Assembly (NCBI GenBank): GCA_900542195.1
Contig: UQNA01000027.1
Span: 1 to 37,265 of the forward strand
Source of the DNA: an uncultured Sutterella sp.
GTDB lineage: Bacteria; Pseudomonadota; Gammaproteobacteria; Burkholderiales; Burkholderiaceae_F
DNA length: 37,265 nucleotides
Direction: 5' to 3'
Shown here: positions 23,845-32,424 of the stretch, piece by piece
Layout of the letters: each line of letters opens with the position of its first letter
How positions within the stretch are numbered: position 1 is the first letter of the stretch
The notes under the pieces: model-generated
Database searches by the model: none
What the model was told of the DNA's origin: nothing
Seen by the model: only the letters and a program-made list of their open reading frames with translations
Position numbers and translations under genes: made by a program

Positions 23845-25599
23845 ATGTTAAGAATCGTCATCTTTTTGTTGGCTACCTTCTGTTTTTCATTGACTTGGGC
23901 AAATGAAAAGGTTGTTCTTGCCGTCAGCCTGGATCCGCCTCAGGACAACAACGTCAAAATAATTGAACCAACAATTCAAGCACTGAAGAATACTTTCGGC
24001 AAAGATAATTTAGAGATTCTCAGACTTCCGCTTCCTGCCTTAGAAGAATGCCTTGAAAGTGGTAAAGCTGACCTTTTTCTCTCTACTTCCGGCCTTTCTA
24101 GAAGAATGACTCAGAAAGGTGCTAAAGAATTGACCACAATGGTGTCAGATCGCCTTCCCGATCCCAATAAAGCATATGGCACGTTGTTTATTACGCGGGC
24201 CGACAGCCCTATCCGCACCGTTGAAGATATGAGAAACAAATCAGTAGCGATCAACTTAAAAGGAGGATTCTACGGACATCAAATTGGTTTAGGAGAACTG
24301 GCAGAAAGAGGCTACGATCCACATCATTTCTTTGGCAGAACGGAGTTCGTCGGGCGAGATCTAAGAAATGTAGTAAAGGCCGTAATTTCCGGGAAAACCG
24401 ATATTGGTCTTCTTTCGACATGCTTTTTAGAAGATACTTATCCGAAGGGAGATAAGGTCTGGCAACAAATTAAGCCAATAGGATTAAAACCAGAGTCGAC
24501 CGTCTGCATGTCTTCTACAAAGCTGTATCCCAACTGGTCATTTTCATCCATGCCCGGTGCATCCCCGGAAGTAGCCAAAAAAGCGATACTCGCACTTTTA
24601 ACGATGCCAAGAGTCCCCGGCGGATACAGCTGGAGCATAGGCACAGACTCCACAAGATCCGATGAATTATTTAAGTCACTTCAACTAGGCCCTTTCGGCT
24701 TCTTAAACGAATGGTTTTCTCAAGAGCTTTGGAACCATTATTCCTCTTGGATCGCTTTGGTGCTTCTTCTCCTTATCTTGTTTGCCGGGACTTCTTTTGT
24801 TTTAAGCAAACTTGTGAAAAGAAGAACCAAGTCCCTCAGCGACTCTCTCGAAAAACAGAAAATGCTTCAACGGAAGGCTCAGAAAGCCCTGGAGAGGGCT
24901 GCGTCACTCGAAAAACTAGGAATTGTGGAACAAATGAGCTCAATTCTTGCCCACGAACTTCGTCAGCCGTTCACAACCATCAAAGCATTTATATTCGGTG
25001 CTCAAAGAAAAGCTCAAAAAAATGCTTTATCGAACGAACAGTTTCTGGAAATTCTTCAAAAGATACAAAAACAGACTGACAAACTTGAAGGCATTGTGGA
25101 CCATGTGCGCTCCTACGCAAAGCGTAAACAACCCGAGCTGAAGATCTTTGATTTGGGAGAAGCTGCTCATGCCGCCATAGAAAATTTTGAGGACTGCGGA
25201 AATTTCCATGGAGCAATAAAAAAAGAAATCCAGCGTGGGCTTAAAGTCAACGGCTCGGCCTTAGAAATAGAATTACTTCTCAACAATCTTCTAAAAAATG
25301 CTGCCGAATCAATCACAACAACAAGCGCAAGCCATCCAAAAATTGATATAAAGCTCGAACAAATTGGTGATAATGCGGTTCTTTCCGTATCAGATAACGG
25401 AAATTTTTATCCTAAGCAAGCTGATGAAAGCACCCTTCTCTCCAGTTCGAAGGAAGAAGGTCTTGGACTTGGTCTGCTAATAGTGAAGTCAATCGCAAGA
25501 AAACACGGCGGAACATTTAAACTCGAGGCTCGAAAAGCCGGCAATGGAGCAATCGCAGCCCTTTCTCTCCCACTAAGTCATGAAAACGCACAAAACTGA
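23845..25599 (+). CDS. TtrS-like sensor histidine kinase, second copy
   Basis: A product of 584 residues from the ATG at 23845, preceded by AAGAAGAGG; a GTG two codons earlier lies within that site. The layout equals that of the kinase at 17423-19189: signal peptide (TWA-NE), PhnD/SBP-type periplasmic domain (about 20-275; GKADLFLSTSGLSRRM, NKSVAINLKGGFYGHQIG), one transmembrane helix (IALVLLLLILFAGTSFV), phospho-acceptor His in ILAHELRQPFTTI, N-box NNLLKNAAES, G1 box SDNGNFY with the usual Asp, and GLGLGLLIVKSIARKHGG. It shares the divergent promoter with the flavoprotein at 22002-23744, whose substrate it may detect. The downstream regulator gene overlaps its end by 20 bases and is frameshifted, so output may be lost unless another regulator accepts the signal. 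Confidence 0.9.
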   Translation: MLRIVIFLLATFCFSLTWANEKVVLAVSLDPPQDNNVKIIEPTIQALKNTFGKDNLEILRLPLPALEECLESGKADLFLSTSGLSRRMTQKGAKELTTMVSDRLPDPNKAYGTLFITRADSPIRTVEDMRNKSVAINLKGGFYGHQIGLGELAERGYDPHHFFGRTEFVGRDLRNVVKAVISGKTDIGLLSTCFLEDTYPKGDKVWQQIKPIGLKPESTVCMSSTKLYPNWSFSSMPGASPEVAKKAILALLTMPRVPGGYSWSIGTDSTRSDELFKSLQLGPFGFLNEWFSQELWNHYSSWIALVLLLLILFAGTSFVLSKLVKRRTKSLSDSLEKQKMLQRKAQKALERAASLEKLGIVEQMSSILAHELRQPFTTIKAFIFGAQRKAQKNALSNEQFLEILQKIQKQTDKLEGIVDHVRSYAKRKQPELKIFDLGEAAHAAIENFEDCGNFHGAIKKEIQRGLKVNGSALEIELLLNNLLKNAAESITTTSASHPKIDIKLEQIGDNAVLSVSDNGNFYPKQADESTLLSSSKEEGLGLGLLIVKSIARKHGGTFKLEARKAGNGAIAALSLPLSHENAQN

Positions 25600-26187
25600 A
25601 AAACCTACCGTCAGAATTATCGACGACGATCTGGATCTCCTAGAAGGATTAGCCTACATGCTAGAAGAAGAAGGCTGGCTGGTTAAAACTTATCCAAATG
25701 CCGACTCATTTCTAACCCTAGATGACCCGGAAGTTCCCGGATGTCTTATCCTTGACTACCTAATGCCAAAAGTAAATGGAGTCGAACTTCAGAAACAATT
25801 AAAAGACAAAGGATTTTCTCAGCCCGTAATATTTCTAACTGCCCACGCAGACTTGGACATGGCCATTTCTGTCTTTACCAAAGGAGCCTTTCACTTATTG
25901 AAGAAACCGGTTGATCCTCTCACGCTTCTTCAAACCATAGAAGAAGCCACCGCAAAAGATAAAATGCTAGAAGCGAGAACCGTTATTCCAACTTCGATAA
26001 TAGATGGAGCTTATTGTCTCAAAGAGAAAGACAAGTTATCGAGTTAGCCATGCAAGGATTAATGAATTATCAGATTGCTGAAAGGTTAAATCTAAGCGAA
26101 AGAACAATCGAAAGCCACAGATTCAACGCCTATAAAAAGTTGGGTATTTCTGCCATAGAAGATATTAAGCGACTAAGAAATGATTGA
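25580..26187 (+). pseudogene. FixJ/TtrR-type response regulator, frameshifted before the DNA-binding domain
   Basis: The first frame (25580-26047) gives a complete receiver domain: IDDD acidic pocket at 14-17, phosphoacceptor Asp59 in CLILDYLMP, and the KKP lysine. It then runs into an unrelated tail and stops. The LuxR-type helix-turn-helix continues in the next frame down to TGA 26185-26187 (LSQRERQVIELAMQGLMNYQ, then LSERTIESHRFNAYKKLG), matching the paralogue at 16819-17430. Adding one base somewhere around 25955-25995 would join them with a linker one residue shorter than the paralogue's. This looks like a one-base deletion, a sequencing error, or less likely a -1 recoding site. I saw no strong slippery heptamer. 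It overlaps the kinase gene by 20 bases. Confidence 0.82.
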
Positions 26188-26368
26188 AATACTCTTCCAC
26201 CAAGGTTCCAATGGCGGACGTGCAGAAGAGAGCCAACCAAAGGACAAACTAAGTTGGATAAAGGGACTTTTATCTATTCTCCAAATCCTGAGGTAGAAAA
26301 GAATATGACTTGAGTACCAATTCTTTCAGAACAAACAGGACCGGACGATTACTGAGAGGAAAAGCCCA

Positions 26369-26640
26369 ATCGAAAAGATATTCGACCATTGCGACAAAAT
26401 GATCACTAAGGGCAAAGCTAAAAGAATTAACAAAAGAAGCTAAGCAAGCCTAAACCATTTACCGGGAAGATACTTCCAAACATAAAACATCCTAACCGGT
26501 AAAAGATTACTTAAGCCAGCTTTGGCTTCAGCGGCAAAAACCATGTCAACGTTGGCCGAATTAGAATCGGAATTTCGTGCTCCAGCTGAATAATATGTAC
26601 AGCCTTGCCAAACGTTATTCAATCTATTGTAAGCCGGTGA
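26369..26640 (+). pseudogene. Decayed copy of the C-terminal part of the PNPOx-like protein
   Basis: Translated on the plus strand with stops ignored, this stretch follows the C-terminus of the gene at 11573-12925. KEAKQA-TIYREDTSKHKTS corresponds to KEANGKRQSIYWEDTSKAEN, and PN-NRNFVLQLNNMYSLAKR to PNWNRYFMLQPNNMCGIATR, ending at the same point (SIYCK against SLYWD). Several in-frame stops and small indels are present. Upstream DNA (26188-26368) may contain more of the same gene but I could not align it with confidence. It lies right after the frameshifted regulator, so this segment appears to be eroding. Confidence 0.72.
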
Positions 26641-26678
26641 CACGAAAGAAAAAATGCCTAAACTGTCCTGCAGAAAAC

Positions 26679-26708
26679 GTCTAATCAGCCTCTTCGGGCC
26701 GATTAGAC
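26679..26708 (-). terminator. Terminator-like hairpin after the RpiR-type regulator
   Basis: GTCTAATC (26679-26686) pairs with GATTAGAC (26701-26708), extended inside by GCC/GGC after one mismatch. On the minus strand it lies about 100 bp after the stop codon at 26806 and is followed by GTTTTC. Confidence 0.6.
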
Positions 26709-26805
26709 AAATGAAAAAATGGGACTTATTGAATCTATATCTGCTAAGAGTACTCGATTCAACCCACTGATTTGAAAAGAAGAATGCTAGTTCTCTGATG
26801 AACCT

Positions 26806-27645
26806 CTATTTACTTTTTTCTGAGAAAAGCAAATCAGCCATTTCCTCAAAAAATGCCAGACTTTTTTGACCTCGGGCTTCATTAGCATTGTAGATATCTA
26901 AAGCAAATGAATTAATCAAGCATATCAGCGGCGAAAGACCGTCTGTGAACCTGTGATAAGTGATAGGGACTATCAACGAAACATCGGCACATTTTAATAA
27001 CGGCGAGAATTCACTATGAGTTACTAAAATGATTTTGCATTGCTGTTTTTCCAAAAGCGTCAAAAGATCTAAAGAGAGCCTCGGATATCTGGGCATACCA
27101 AAAAACAATGCCACATCTTTTTCTCCAAGTGTTTGGAGGCGCCCTACCGCATCCAAAGAGCTTAAGCTCATATACTCTACATTCGGCCTAATCTTGCCTA
27201 GGGAATAAACACCGTATAAAGCGACTGGTTCGCTTGCTTGCTGCCCGACGATAATAATCTTTCTTGCATTTAAAAGAAAAGCCAACGCCTGCGTATAATC
27301 TTTTTTACCTATCGACTTAACGGCCTTAGCAAGCTGTTCTGCCTCTTTATTAAAAACTAAATCTAAGGTGTCTTCTTCGACGGGACCTTGGTTTACTCGG
27401 TCCACAGCAGTCAACTCAGACTGTAAGACTTCCTGAAAAACACTCTGAAAATCTGAGTATCCCTTGAATCCCAATGAAACACAGAAACGGTTAATCGTTG
27501 TATTGCTAACACCGGTCTTCAAAGATAACTCTGTAGTAGTCATAAAAGCCACGGCTTTGTAATTCTCAAGAATGTACGAAGCTAGCTTCTTTTGCTGGCT
27601 GGAATATGACTTCAGATTTTCACGGATATTTTCGAGCAAAACCAT
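26806..27645 (-). CDS. RpiR/MurR-family regulator with SIS domain
   Basis: A 279-residue regulator. Residues 1-77 are the RpiR-type helix-turn-helix (LKSYSSQQKKLASYILENYK, then TELSLKTGVSNTTINRFCVS and LGFKGYSDFQ). Residues about 115-250 form a SIS domain that normally binds a phosphosugar (ARKIIIVGQQASEPVALYG; IILVTHSEFSPLLKCADVSL). It is divergent from the Dcu-type carrier at 27735, with 89 bp between the starts, and probably regulates that carrier and the lyase. An RpiR protein controlling a dicarboxylate or amino-acid pathway rather than a sugar pathway is less common. This hints that the effector may not be an ordinary phosphosugar (inference). Confidence 0.88.
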   Translation of the reverse strand: MVLLENIRENLKSYSSQQKKLASYILENYKAVAFMTTTELSLKTGVSNTTINRFCVSLGFKGYSDFQSVFQEVLQSELTAVDRVNQGPVEEDTLDLVFNKEAEQLAKAVKSIGKKDYTQALAFLLNARKIIIVGQQASEPVALYGVYSLGKIRPNVEYMSLSSLDAVGRLQTLGEKDVALFFGMPRYPRLSLDLLTLLEKQQCKIILVTHSEFSPLLKCADVSLIVPITYHRFTDGLSPLICLINSFALDIYNANEARGQKSLAFFEEMADLLFSEKSK

Positions 27646-27734
27646 AAAACACTTGCAAAATTCAAATCAATGGAGGAAAATTTTCATTGTTTCTTATTTA
27701 TGAAAAATATTTTCCATTATCTCAAGGAGGAGAC

Positions 27735-29063
27735 ATGTCAGAAATGTTCTTCATGCAGGTTATTGTAGTCGCAATTGCTATCGTAATCGGTGCAAAACTT
27801 GGCGGAGCCGGATTAGGAATGGCCGGCGGCGCTGGCTTGTTTGTTTTAACTTTTGTGTTTGGACTGAAACCTGCTGCGCCCCCGATTGATGTCATGCTGA
27901 TCATCACCGCAGTCGTGACTGCTGCCGCAACGCTTCAAGCCGGCGGCGGATTGGATCTTTTAGTCAATTTGGCTGAGAAGCTTTTAAGAAAGCATCCAAA
28001 ACACATCACCTTTCTAGCGCCTATTGTTACTTATCTCAGCACTATCTTCTGCGGAACAGGCTATGTCAGTCTTTGTCTGTATCCTGTTATCGCCGAAGTT
28101 GCAACAGAAGCTGGCATTCGTCCTGAAAGACCCATGTCCATTGCTTTAGTAGCCAATCAACAAGCGATCACCGCAAGTCCTCTTTCGGCAGCCGTTGCCG
28201 CCATGCTTGTTGTAATGGCCCCATTCGGAATAACGTTAGGAACTATCCTCGCCGTAACTTTACCCGCCACTATCATCGGGTGCTTTATCGGAGCATTGTC
28301 TGTTTACAACAAAGGTAAAGAACTTTTAGACGATCCTGAATATCAGAAGAAAGTTGCCAACGGCGAAATTCAGAAAATTGAACCCGGGAAATTCACCGAA
28401 AGAAAAGTCACGAAGAGCGCTAAATTATCCGTCATCATTTTCTGTTTCTTCATCGCTGCTATTGTTCTTTTCGGTTCCTTCAGAGACCTTTCTCCTTCTT
28501 GGATGATTGACGGCAAAAAAGTCTCTCTCAGTATTCCGGAAATTCTTGAAATCCTTATGCTCTTGGCTTCCTGCATTATGGTTTTATGCTGCAAAATTTC
28601 ACCGGCAAATGTGATCAAGAATTCCGTATTCCAATCCGGCATGATGGGCGTGGTCTCAGTTTTCGGTATTGCCTGGATGATGGATACTTTCTTTACTGCC
28701 AACAGACAGTTGTTTATTGATGCCCTTTCCGGAGTTGTTGCTCAGTACCCGTTCTTATTTGCGGCTGTGCTTTTCTTCTTCTCTTCAATTTACTTCAGTC
28801 ACGGTGCAACAGTTCGCGCCATTATGCCTCTTGGCTTAACACTCGGAATTTCTCCGAACAACCTTGTAGCCATGCTGACAGCAACCAGCGGCTACTTCTT
28901 TATTCCAACCGGAGGATTAACTATTGCTTGTGTTGCTTTTGACCGCACAGGAACTACCAAGATCGGAAACTACATCCTTAATCACAGCTTTATGCGTCCT
29001 GGCCTCATCACATTGGTGACTTCTTTAATTATTGCCTTCGGCATGATCCAGATCGTTATGTAA
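27735..29063 (+). CDS. dcuA/dcuB-like: Dcu-family anaerobic C4-dicarboxylate carrier (DcuA/DcuB-like)
   Basis: A product of 442 residues from the ATG at 27735, preceded by AAGGAGGAG; the longer frame to 27687 has no such signal. It shows the 10-12 membrane helices and sequence marks of the DcuA/DcuB family (TC 2.A.13), whose members are about 433-446 residues: GAKLGGAGLGMAGGAGLFVL near the start, TFLAPIVTYLSTIFCGTGYV, ANQQAITASPLSAAVAAML, and a helix-rich C-terminus with FSHGATVRAIMPLG. Dcu carriers exchange fumarate, malate or aspartate for succinate during anaerobic fumarate respiration. The lyase gene begins 14 bp after its stop, so import and cleavage of one substrate are encoded together. 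Confidence 0.92.
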   Translation: MSEMFFMQVIVVAIAIVIGAKLGGAGLGMAGGAGLFVLTFVFGLKPAAPPIDVMLIITAVVTAAATLQAGGGLDLLVNLAEKLLRKHPKHITFLAPIVTYLSTIFCGTGYVSLCLYPVIAEVATEAGIRPERPMSIALVANQQAITASPLSAAVAAMLVVMAPFGITLGTILAVTLPATIIGCFIGALSVYNKGKELLDDPEYQKKVANGEIQKIEPGKFTERKVTKSAKLSVIIFCFFIAAIVLFGSFRDLSPSWMIDGKKVSLSIPEILEILMLLASCIMVLCCKISPANVIKNSVFQSGMMGVVSVFGIAWMMDTFFTANRQLFIDALSGVVAQYPFLFAAVLFFFSSIYFSHGATVRAIMPLGLTLGISPNNLVAMLTATSGYFFIPTGGLTIACVAFDRTGTTKIGNYILNHSFMRPGLITLVTSLIIAFGMIQIVM

Positions 29064-29077
29064 TCGGAGAAAAACAA

Positions 29078-30505
29078 ATGCGACAAGATTCAGACTTAAT
29101 TGGTTCGATGGAAATCTCAGATGATCTCTATTACGGGATTCATACGATGAGAGCCCTACCGGTAGGTGATGTTAGCTCCGTCAAACTTAATCACTATCCG
29201 GAGATCATCAAAACAATGGCCAAAATAAAGAAGGCCTGTGCAAAAGCTAACGAGCAAATCCATGCTCTAGATGCCAAAGCAGCTGCCGCCATTGTTCAAG
29301 CCGCTGAAGAAATGGAACAGGGGAAATTTAATGACCAAATGTTTGTGGATATGTACAACGGGGGCGGAGCCATTGCCATTAACATGGTAGTCAATGAAAT
29401 TATTGCCAACCGAGCCAATGAGATTCTCACAGGTCATAAAGGCTACGACAAAGTACATCCCAATACGCACGTCAATATGTGTCAATCTACGAATGACGTC
29501 GTGCCTAGCGCCATGAAGATCGTATCCTATGAGGCCGCAAAGGGATTAATCAGTGCCGTCAAAGAACTTGAAAAGGCTTTGGAAAAGAAGGCAGCGGAAT
29601 TTAGGGGAAAGATTAAGCTCGGACGCACTTGCTTGAATGATGCATTGCCCATGACTTTTGAGCAAGAATTTTCAGGTTATCAGAAAGGAATTGAAAGACA
29701 GAGAGTACGCTTGGAAAAAGCCTTGGAAGACTGGCTCAGTCTTACTCTTGGGGGCACCGCTATAGGAACAGGTGTAGGCACAATGCCAGGCTACACAGAA
29801 AAACTCTACGAGATCCTAAAGCAAGATGTGAATCCCCTTATTCGCCAGGAACCCAATCTGTTTGACGGCATGCAAAACGCAGATTCCTATTTGTATCTTT
29901 CGGGCATTGTGAAATGTCTTGCAGTGGTTCTCAGTAAAATCTGCTACGACCTTAAACTCATGGGTTCCGGTCCTTTTGCCGGTTTTGGTGAACTCATACT
30001 ACCGACTGTCCAGGCAGGATCTTCCATCATGCCGGGAAAAGTTAATCCGGCAGTTCCTGAGTTAATGGTTCAGATTGCTCAACAGGTTTGCGGCAACGAC
30101 ACTACTGTCACAATGGCTGTGGAAAAAGGCGAATTGGAACTGAATATCGCTGATCAAATTCTTCTTAAGACGCTTCTTGATTCCATTAATCTTTTGCGCC
30201 GAGGCATTCCCATCCTCATTCACCATTGCATTAACGGGCTTAAGGTTAATGAAGAAAAAACGAAGCAAGACGCAGAAAGGTCTACAGCACTGGTCACGTC
30301 ATACAGTATGCTTCATGGCTACAAACAGGCATTGAAGCTTGCATTGGAGTCAATTGAGAAAAATCAAACAGTAAAAGAAACAGCTATTAAAAGCGGGCGA
30401 CTCACAGAAGAAGAAGCCGAAAAATTATTTGATCCTCTTCTTCTCACTGACGTCAATTTGCTGCATGATTTAATACAAAAGTTCAAGAATCAGAGAGATA
30501 TTTAA
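29078..30505 (+). CDS. aspA-like: Aspartase/fumarase-superfamily lyase with altered active-site residues
   Basis: A 475-residue protein, the usual length for aspartate ammonia-lyase, with the superfamily signature GSSIMPGKVNPAVPE and the substrate motif CQSTNDVVPSA (Ser137, Thr138, Asn139). Two other conserved positions are changed. The GRTHLQDA motif of aspartases and fumarases reads GRTCLNDA, so the near-invariant His is Cys185. The GGAGTSVNMN motif reads GGGAIAINMV, replacing its Thr and Ser with Ile99 and Ala100. As I recall from aspartase structures, these positions line the amino-group side of the site. The substrate may therefore not be plain aspartate, although the product could still be fumarate for the nearby reductases. 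It is co-transcribed with the Dcu carrier, and a strong terminator follows at 30545-30587. Confidence 0.85.
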   Translation: MRQDSDLIGSMEISDDLYYGIHTMRALPVGDVSSVKLNHYPEIIKTMAKIKKACAKANEQIHALDAKAAAAIVQAAEEMEQGKFNDQMFVDMYNGGGAIAINMVVNEIIANRANEILTGHKGYDKVHPNTHVNMCQSTNDVVPSAMKIVSYEAAKGLISAVKELEKALEKKAAEFRGKIKLGRTCLNDALPMTFEQEFSGYQKGIERQRVRLEKALEDWLSLTLGGTAIGTGVGTMPGYTEKLYEILKQDVNPLIRQEPNLFDGMQNADSYLYLSGIVKCLAVVLSKICYDLKLMGSGPFAGFGELILPTVQAGSSIMPGKVNPAVPELMVQIAQQVCGNDTTVTMAVEKGELELNIADQILLKTLLDSINLLRRGIPILIHHCINGLKVNEEKTKQDAERSTALVTSYSMLHGYKQALKLALESIEKNQTVKETAIKSGRLTEEEAEKLFDPLLLTDVNLLHDLIQKFKNQRDI

Positions 30506-30544
30506 CTCAACTTCTAAGCTTGTTTTCAAACTAGCGTAAAGCTT

Positions 30545-30587
30545 AATCCTCTCATGTCTAATCCTGTGGCCTGAGAGGATTTTTTTA
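30545..30587 (+). terminator. Intrinsic terminator of the dcu-lyase operon
   Basis: AATCCTCTCA (30545-30554) pairs perfectly with TGAGAGGATT (30572-30581) and is followed by a run of T ending in TTTTTTAC. It starts 39 bp after the lyase stop codon. Confidence 0.9.
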
Positions 30588-30893
30588 CTCTTCGTGGGTT
30601 GCCATCCTCCACAGTTCTCTGGTCACGATCATAGAACTCTCTCGTATTACTTGTGTAATTCGAAAAACTCAAGAGTACTAAGACAAGTTAGTACTTAAGG
30701 GGAAAGAATAAGAGAAAATACCACCGTTCTCCTCTATTAAACGCAAGTTATATTGGCACTAAAAACCAGTAGAAATCCTGATGTAAGAACCAACCAGTCA
30801 CGTGTTTCTGTTGGCAACAACTACAAAAATAAGGAACAGAAAAGAACTAATTTTCAAATAGTTAGCTGTTTCGGCCCAACATTCTTAAGCCAT
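30588..30893. other. Gene-free convergent spacer
   Basis: About 300 bp between the dcu-lyase terminator and the end of the minus-strand AAA ATPase. It contains two copies of AGTACT spaced 18 bp apart near 30674-30698 (AGAGTACTAAG and TTAGTACTTAAG), which echo the operator half-site. Being downstream of both genes, they are unlikely to act as promoter sites. Nothing else is seen. Confidence 0.45.
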
Positions 30894-32270
30894 TTAATCG
30901 TCCGAATGCTTTGTCAAAAAGTTTTTTGTCGACAAATCAGCCACGCCCCCAAGGTTGCCTTCTAAATATTCTTTTCTTATGTCTGTATCGTACCTAAGCG
31001 AGGCCAGCCCTTTAACGTTAAGTTTTGAATTAGCCAAGCTGTAGCCGAAAGTTTCACCTAATTTATTTTTTGTCACCAAAAAAATTTCGTCTCTTCGGAA
31101 CAAATCTAATGAAAGTAGTTGAGTAGCGTGTGTTGTGAAAATGAGTTGAATAGGATAACGACAGCTGATTTTACTAAAATCTTGGATAATCTTTTGAACT
31201 AGCAAAGGATGAAGCGAATTGTCGATCTCATCAAAAACAAGAGTGGTTGGACGACCAGAAGTCACCGCTTTTAAAAACAAAGAGAGAAGATATATGAGCT
31301 TGGTGGTTCCTGTAGATTCCTCCTTCAGCTCAAAGTTAACAGGCCTTCCTTCACTGTCCAGATGAGTCGTTGCAGTTTTGAATATTTGAGGCTCTCCATC
31401 GATCAGTTTAATACAGATGGGGCCGTTGGAGCTGTCGTGAAAAAAGTTCTGCCTTCCGCCTAATTTCTTCATCAAGTCAAGAATAGGCTTAAGCTCTCGG
31501 TACTGAGACTCATTAAGTTCAATCTTAACTTGACCAATCTTTTCGATACCGGTATCAAATAAAGATAAAACCTTACTGAAAGTGTTAAAACTTTCATCGT
31601 CATCAACATCCGGAAGATAAAAATGGTCGGCAATCTCAAGCGATGAAGAAAACCAGGCATGAATATCGTTAATTAGACCACACCACCAAGCTGCCTCCTG
31701 CGTTTTTCCATTGGAGAATTGCTTTAGGAGGTACAAAAAAGTTAAATTCGCTCGAAGAGTAGAAACCAGAACGTCTAAAATATTTTTTGTTTTTACGTTC
31801 GTAGCTAACCCCTCTGCATAAACATCGTTGCCTAAACGAGAAAACAGAACCTTTTCTTGTTTCTCTTTCGAGAGATTTAAGCGCAGGAGAGAAAGCCGCT
31901 CAGATAAGATGTGAGTCTGGTTATATTCTATAGAATATTCGTACACCCCTGAAGACAAAAGAAGTCTATAAACAAACTTCGTCGGTTCTTTTTTAGATTC
32001 AGGATTAAGTTTAAAAGGATGAAAGGGCAAGCTCTCTCCGATTTGCGAATTATCGAAGATCAGACGTTTGCTCACTGCAAACGCGTCAACAATGTTAGAT
32101 TTTCCGGAGGCGTTTCCACCGTATATTGAAAGTAGAGGCAAAACGCGCCCACGGAACCCTTCCACAGGAAAAAAAGTAGACGAATGTAACTTCTCCCGGC
32201 CTGCGACCATAGAAATCTGCATAGCATTTTTTATGGAACGAAAGTTCCTGATTTCAAAATTTAATAACAT
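30894..32270 (-). CDS. AAA15-type ATP-binding protein (COG1106-like)
   Basis: A 458-residue ABC/SMC-like ATPase. It opens with the family start FEIRNFRSIKNAMQISMVAG, then Walker A GGNASGKSN (51-59). A long helical insertion follows, then an ABC-signature-like segment LKEESTGTTKLIYLLSLFLK, Walker B TTLVFDEIDNSLHP and the switch-His segment LIFTTHATQLLS. This is the architecture of RloA/AbiL-type and AriA (PARIS) ATPases, which act with a nuclease partner in phage defence; many family members have no assigned role. No TOPRIM or RloB-like partner is downstream on the same strand. Instead it is divergent from the MBL/membrane-protein operon, 299 bp away. Whether the two units work together is unknown. 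Confidence 0.85.
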   Translation of the reverse strand: MLLNFEIRNFRSIKNAMQISMVAGREKLHSSTFFPVEGFRGRVLPLLSIYGGNASGKSNIVDAFAVSKRLIFDNSQIGESLPFHPFKLNPESKKEPTKFVYRLLLSSGVYEYSIEYNQTHILSERLSLLRLNLSKEKQEKVLFSRLGNDVYAEGLATNVKTKNILDVLVSTLRANLTFLYLLKQFSNGKTQEAAWWCGLINDIHAWFSSSLEIADHFYLPDVDDDESFNTFSKVLSLFDTGIEKIGQVKIELNESQYRELKPILDLMKKLGGRQNFFHDSSNGPICIKLIDGEPQIFKTATTHLDSEGRPVNFELKEESTGTTKLIYLLSLFLKAVTSGRPTTLVFDEIDNSLHPLLVQKIIQDFSKISCRYPIQLIFTTHATQLLSLDLFRRDEIFLVTKNKLGETFGYSLANSKLNVKGLASLRYDTDIRKEYLEGNLGGVADLSTKNFLTKHSDD

Positions 32271-32376
32271 TGCCGAGCCTCAGAAAGTATCAATAGAGAG
32301 AAAACCAACCAATCTCTCATTATCAACATTCATTTTAGTCAAAAAAAGTGCAAAATCCGTCCATTTTTCTACAGCA

Positions 32377-32408
32377 TTTACACATCTACTCAATTTCTGT
32401 GGTAATAT
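32377..32408 (+). promoter_or_regulatory. Candidate extended -10 promoter for the MBL/membrane operon
   Basis: TGGTAATAT (32400-32408) is an extended -10 element (TG, one base, TAATAT). TTTACA at 32377-32382 is a possible weak -35 at a wide spacing of 20. A transcript starting around 32415 would carry the structured leader at 32425-32548 and about 155 nt of untranslated RNA before the ATG at 32570. Confidence 0.45.
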
Positions 32409-32424
32409 GCTTGCTAAAGAAATA

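Noticed and set aside
25950..26015. Programmed -1 frameshift in the second response regulator
   Set aside because: No X-XXY-YYZ slippery heptamer in the right frame and no clear downstream stimulatory hairpin. Mutation or error is simpler.
26440..26643. A 67-codon minus-strand ORF
   Set aside because: It is the antisense of the decayed PNPOx-like copy, which explains the sequence better.
30674..30698. Two AGTACT sites as further regulator operators
   Set aside because: They lie downstream of both neighbouring genes and lack the GTACT-NN-AGTAC dyad at full length.
30753..30965. A 70-codon plus-strand ORF overlapping the end of the AAA ATPase
   Set aside because: It runs antisense into a well-supported gene, with poor composition and no homology.
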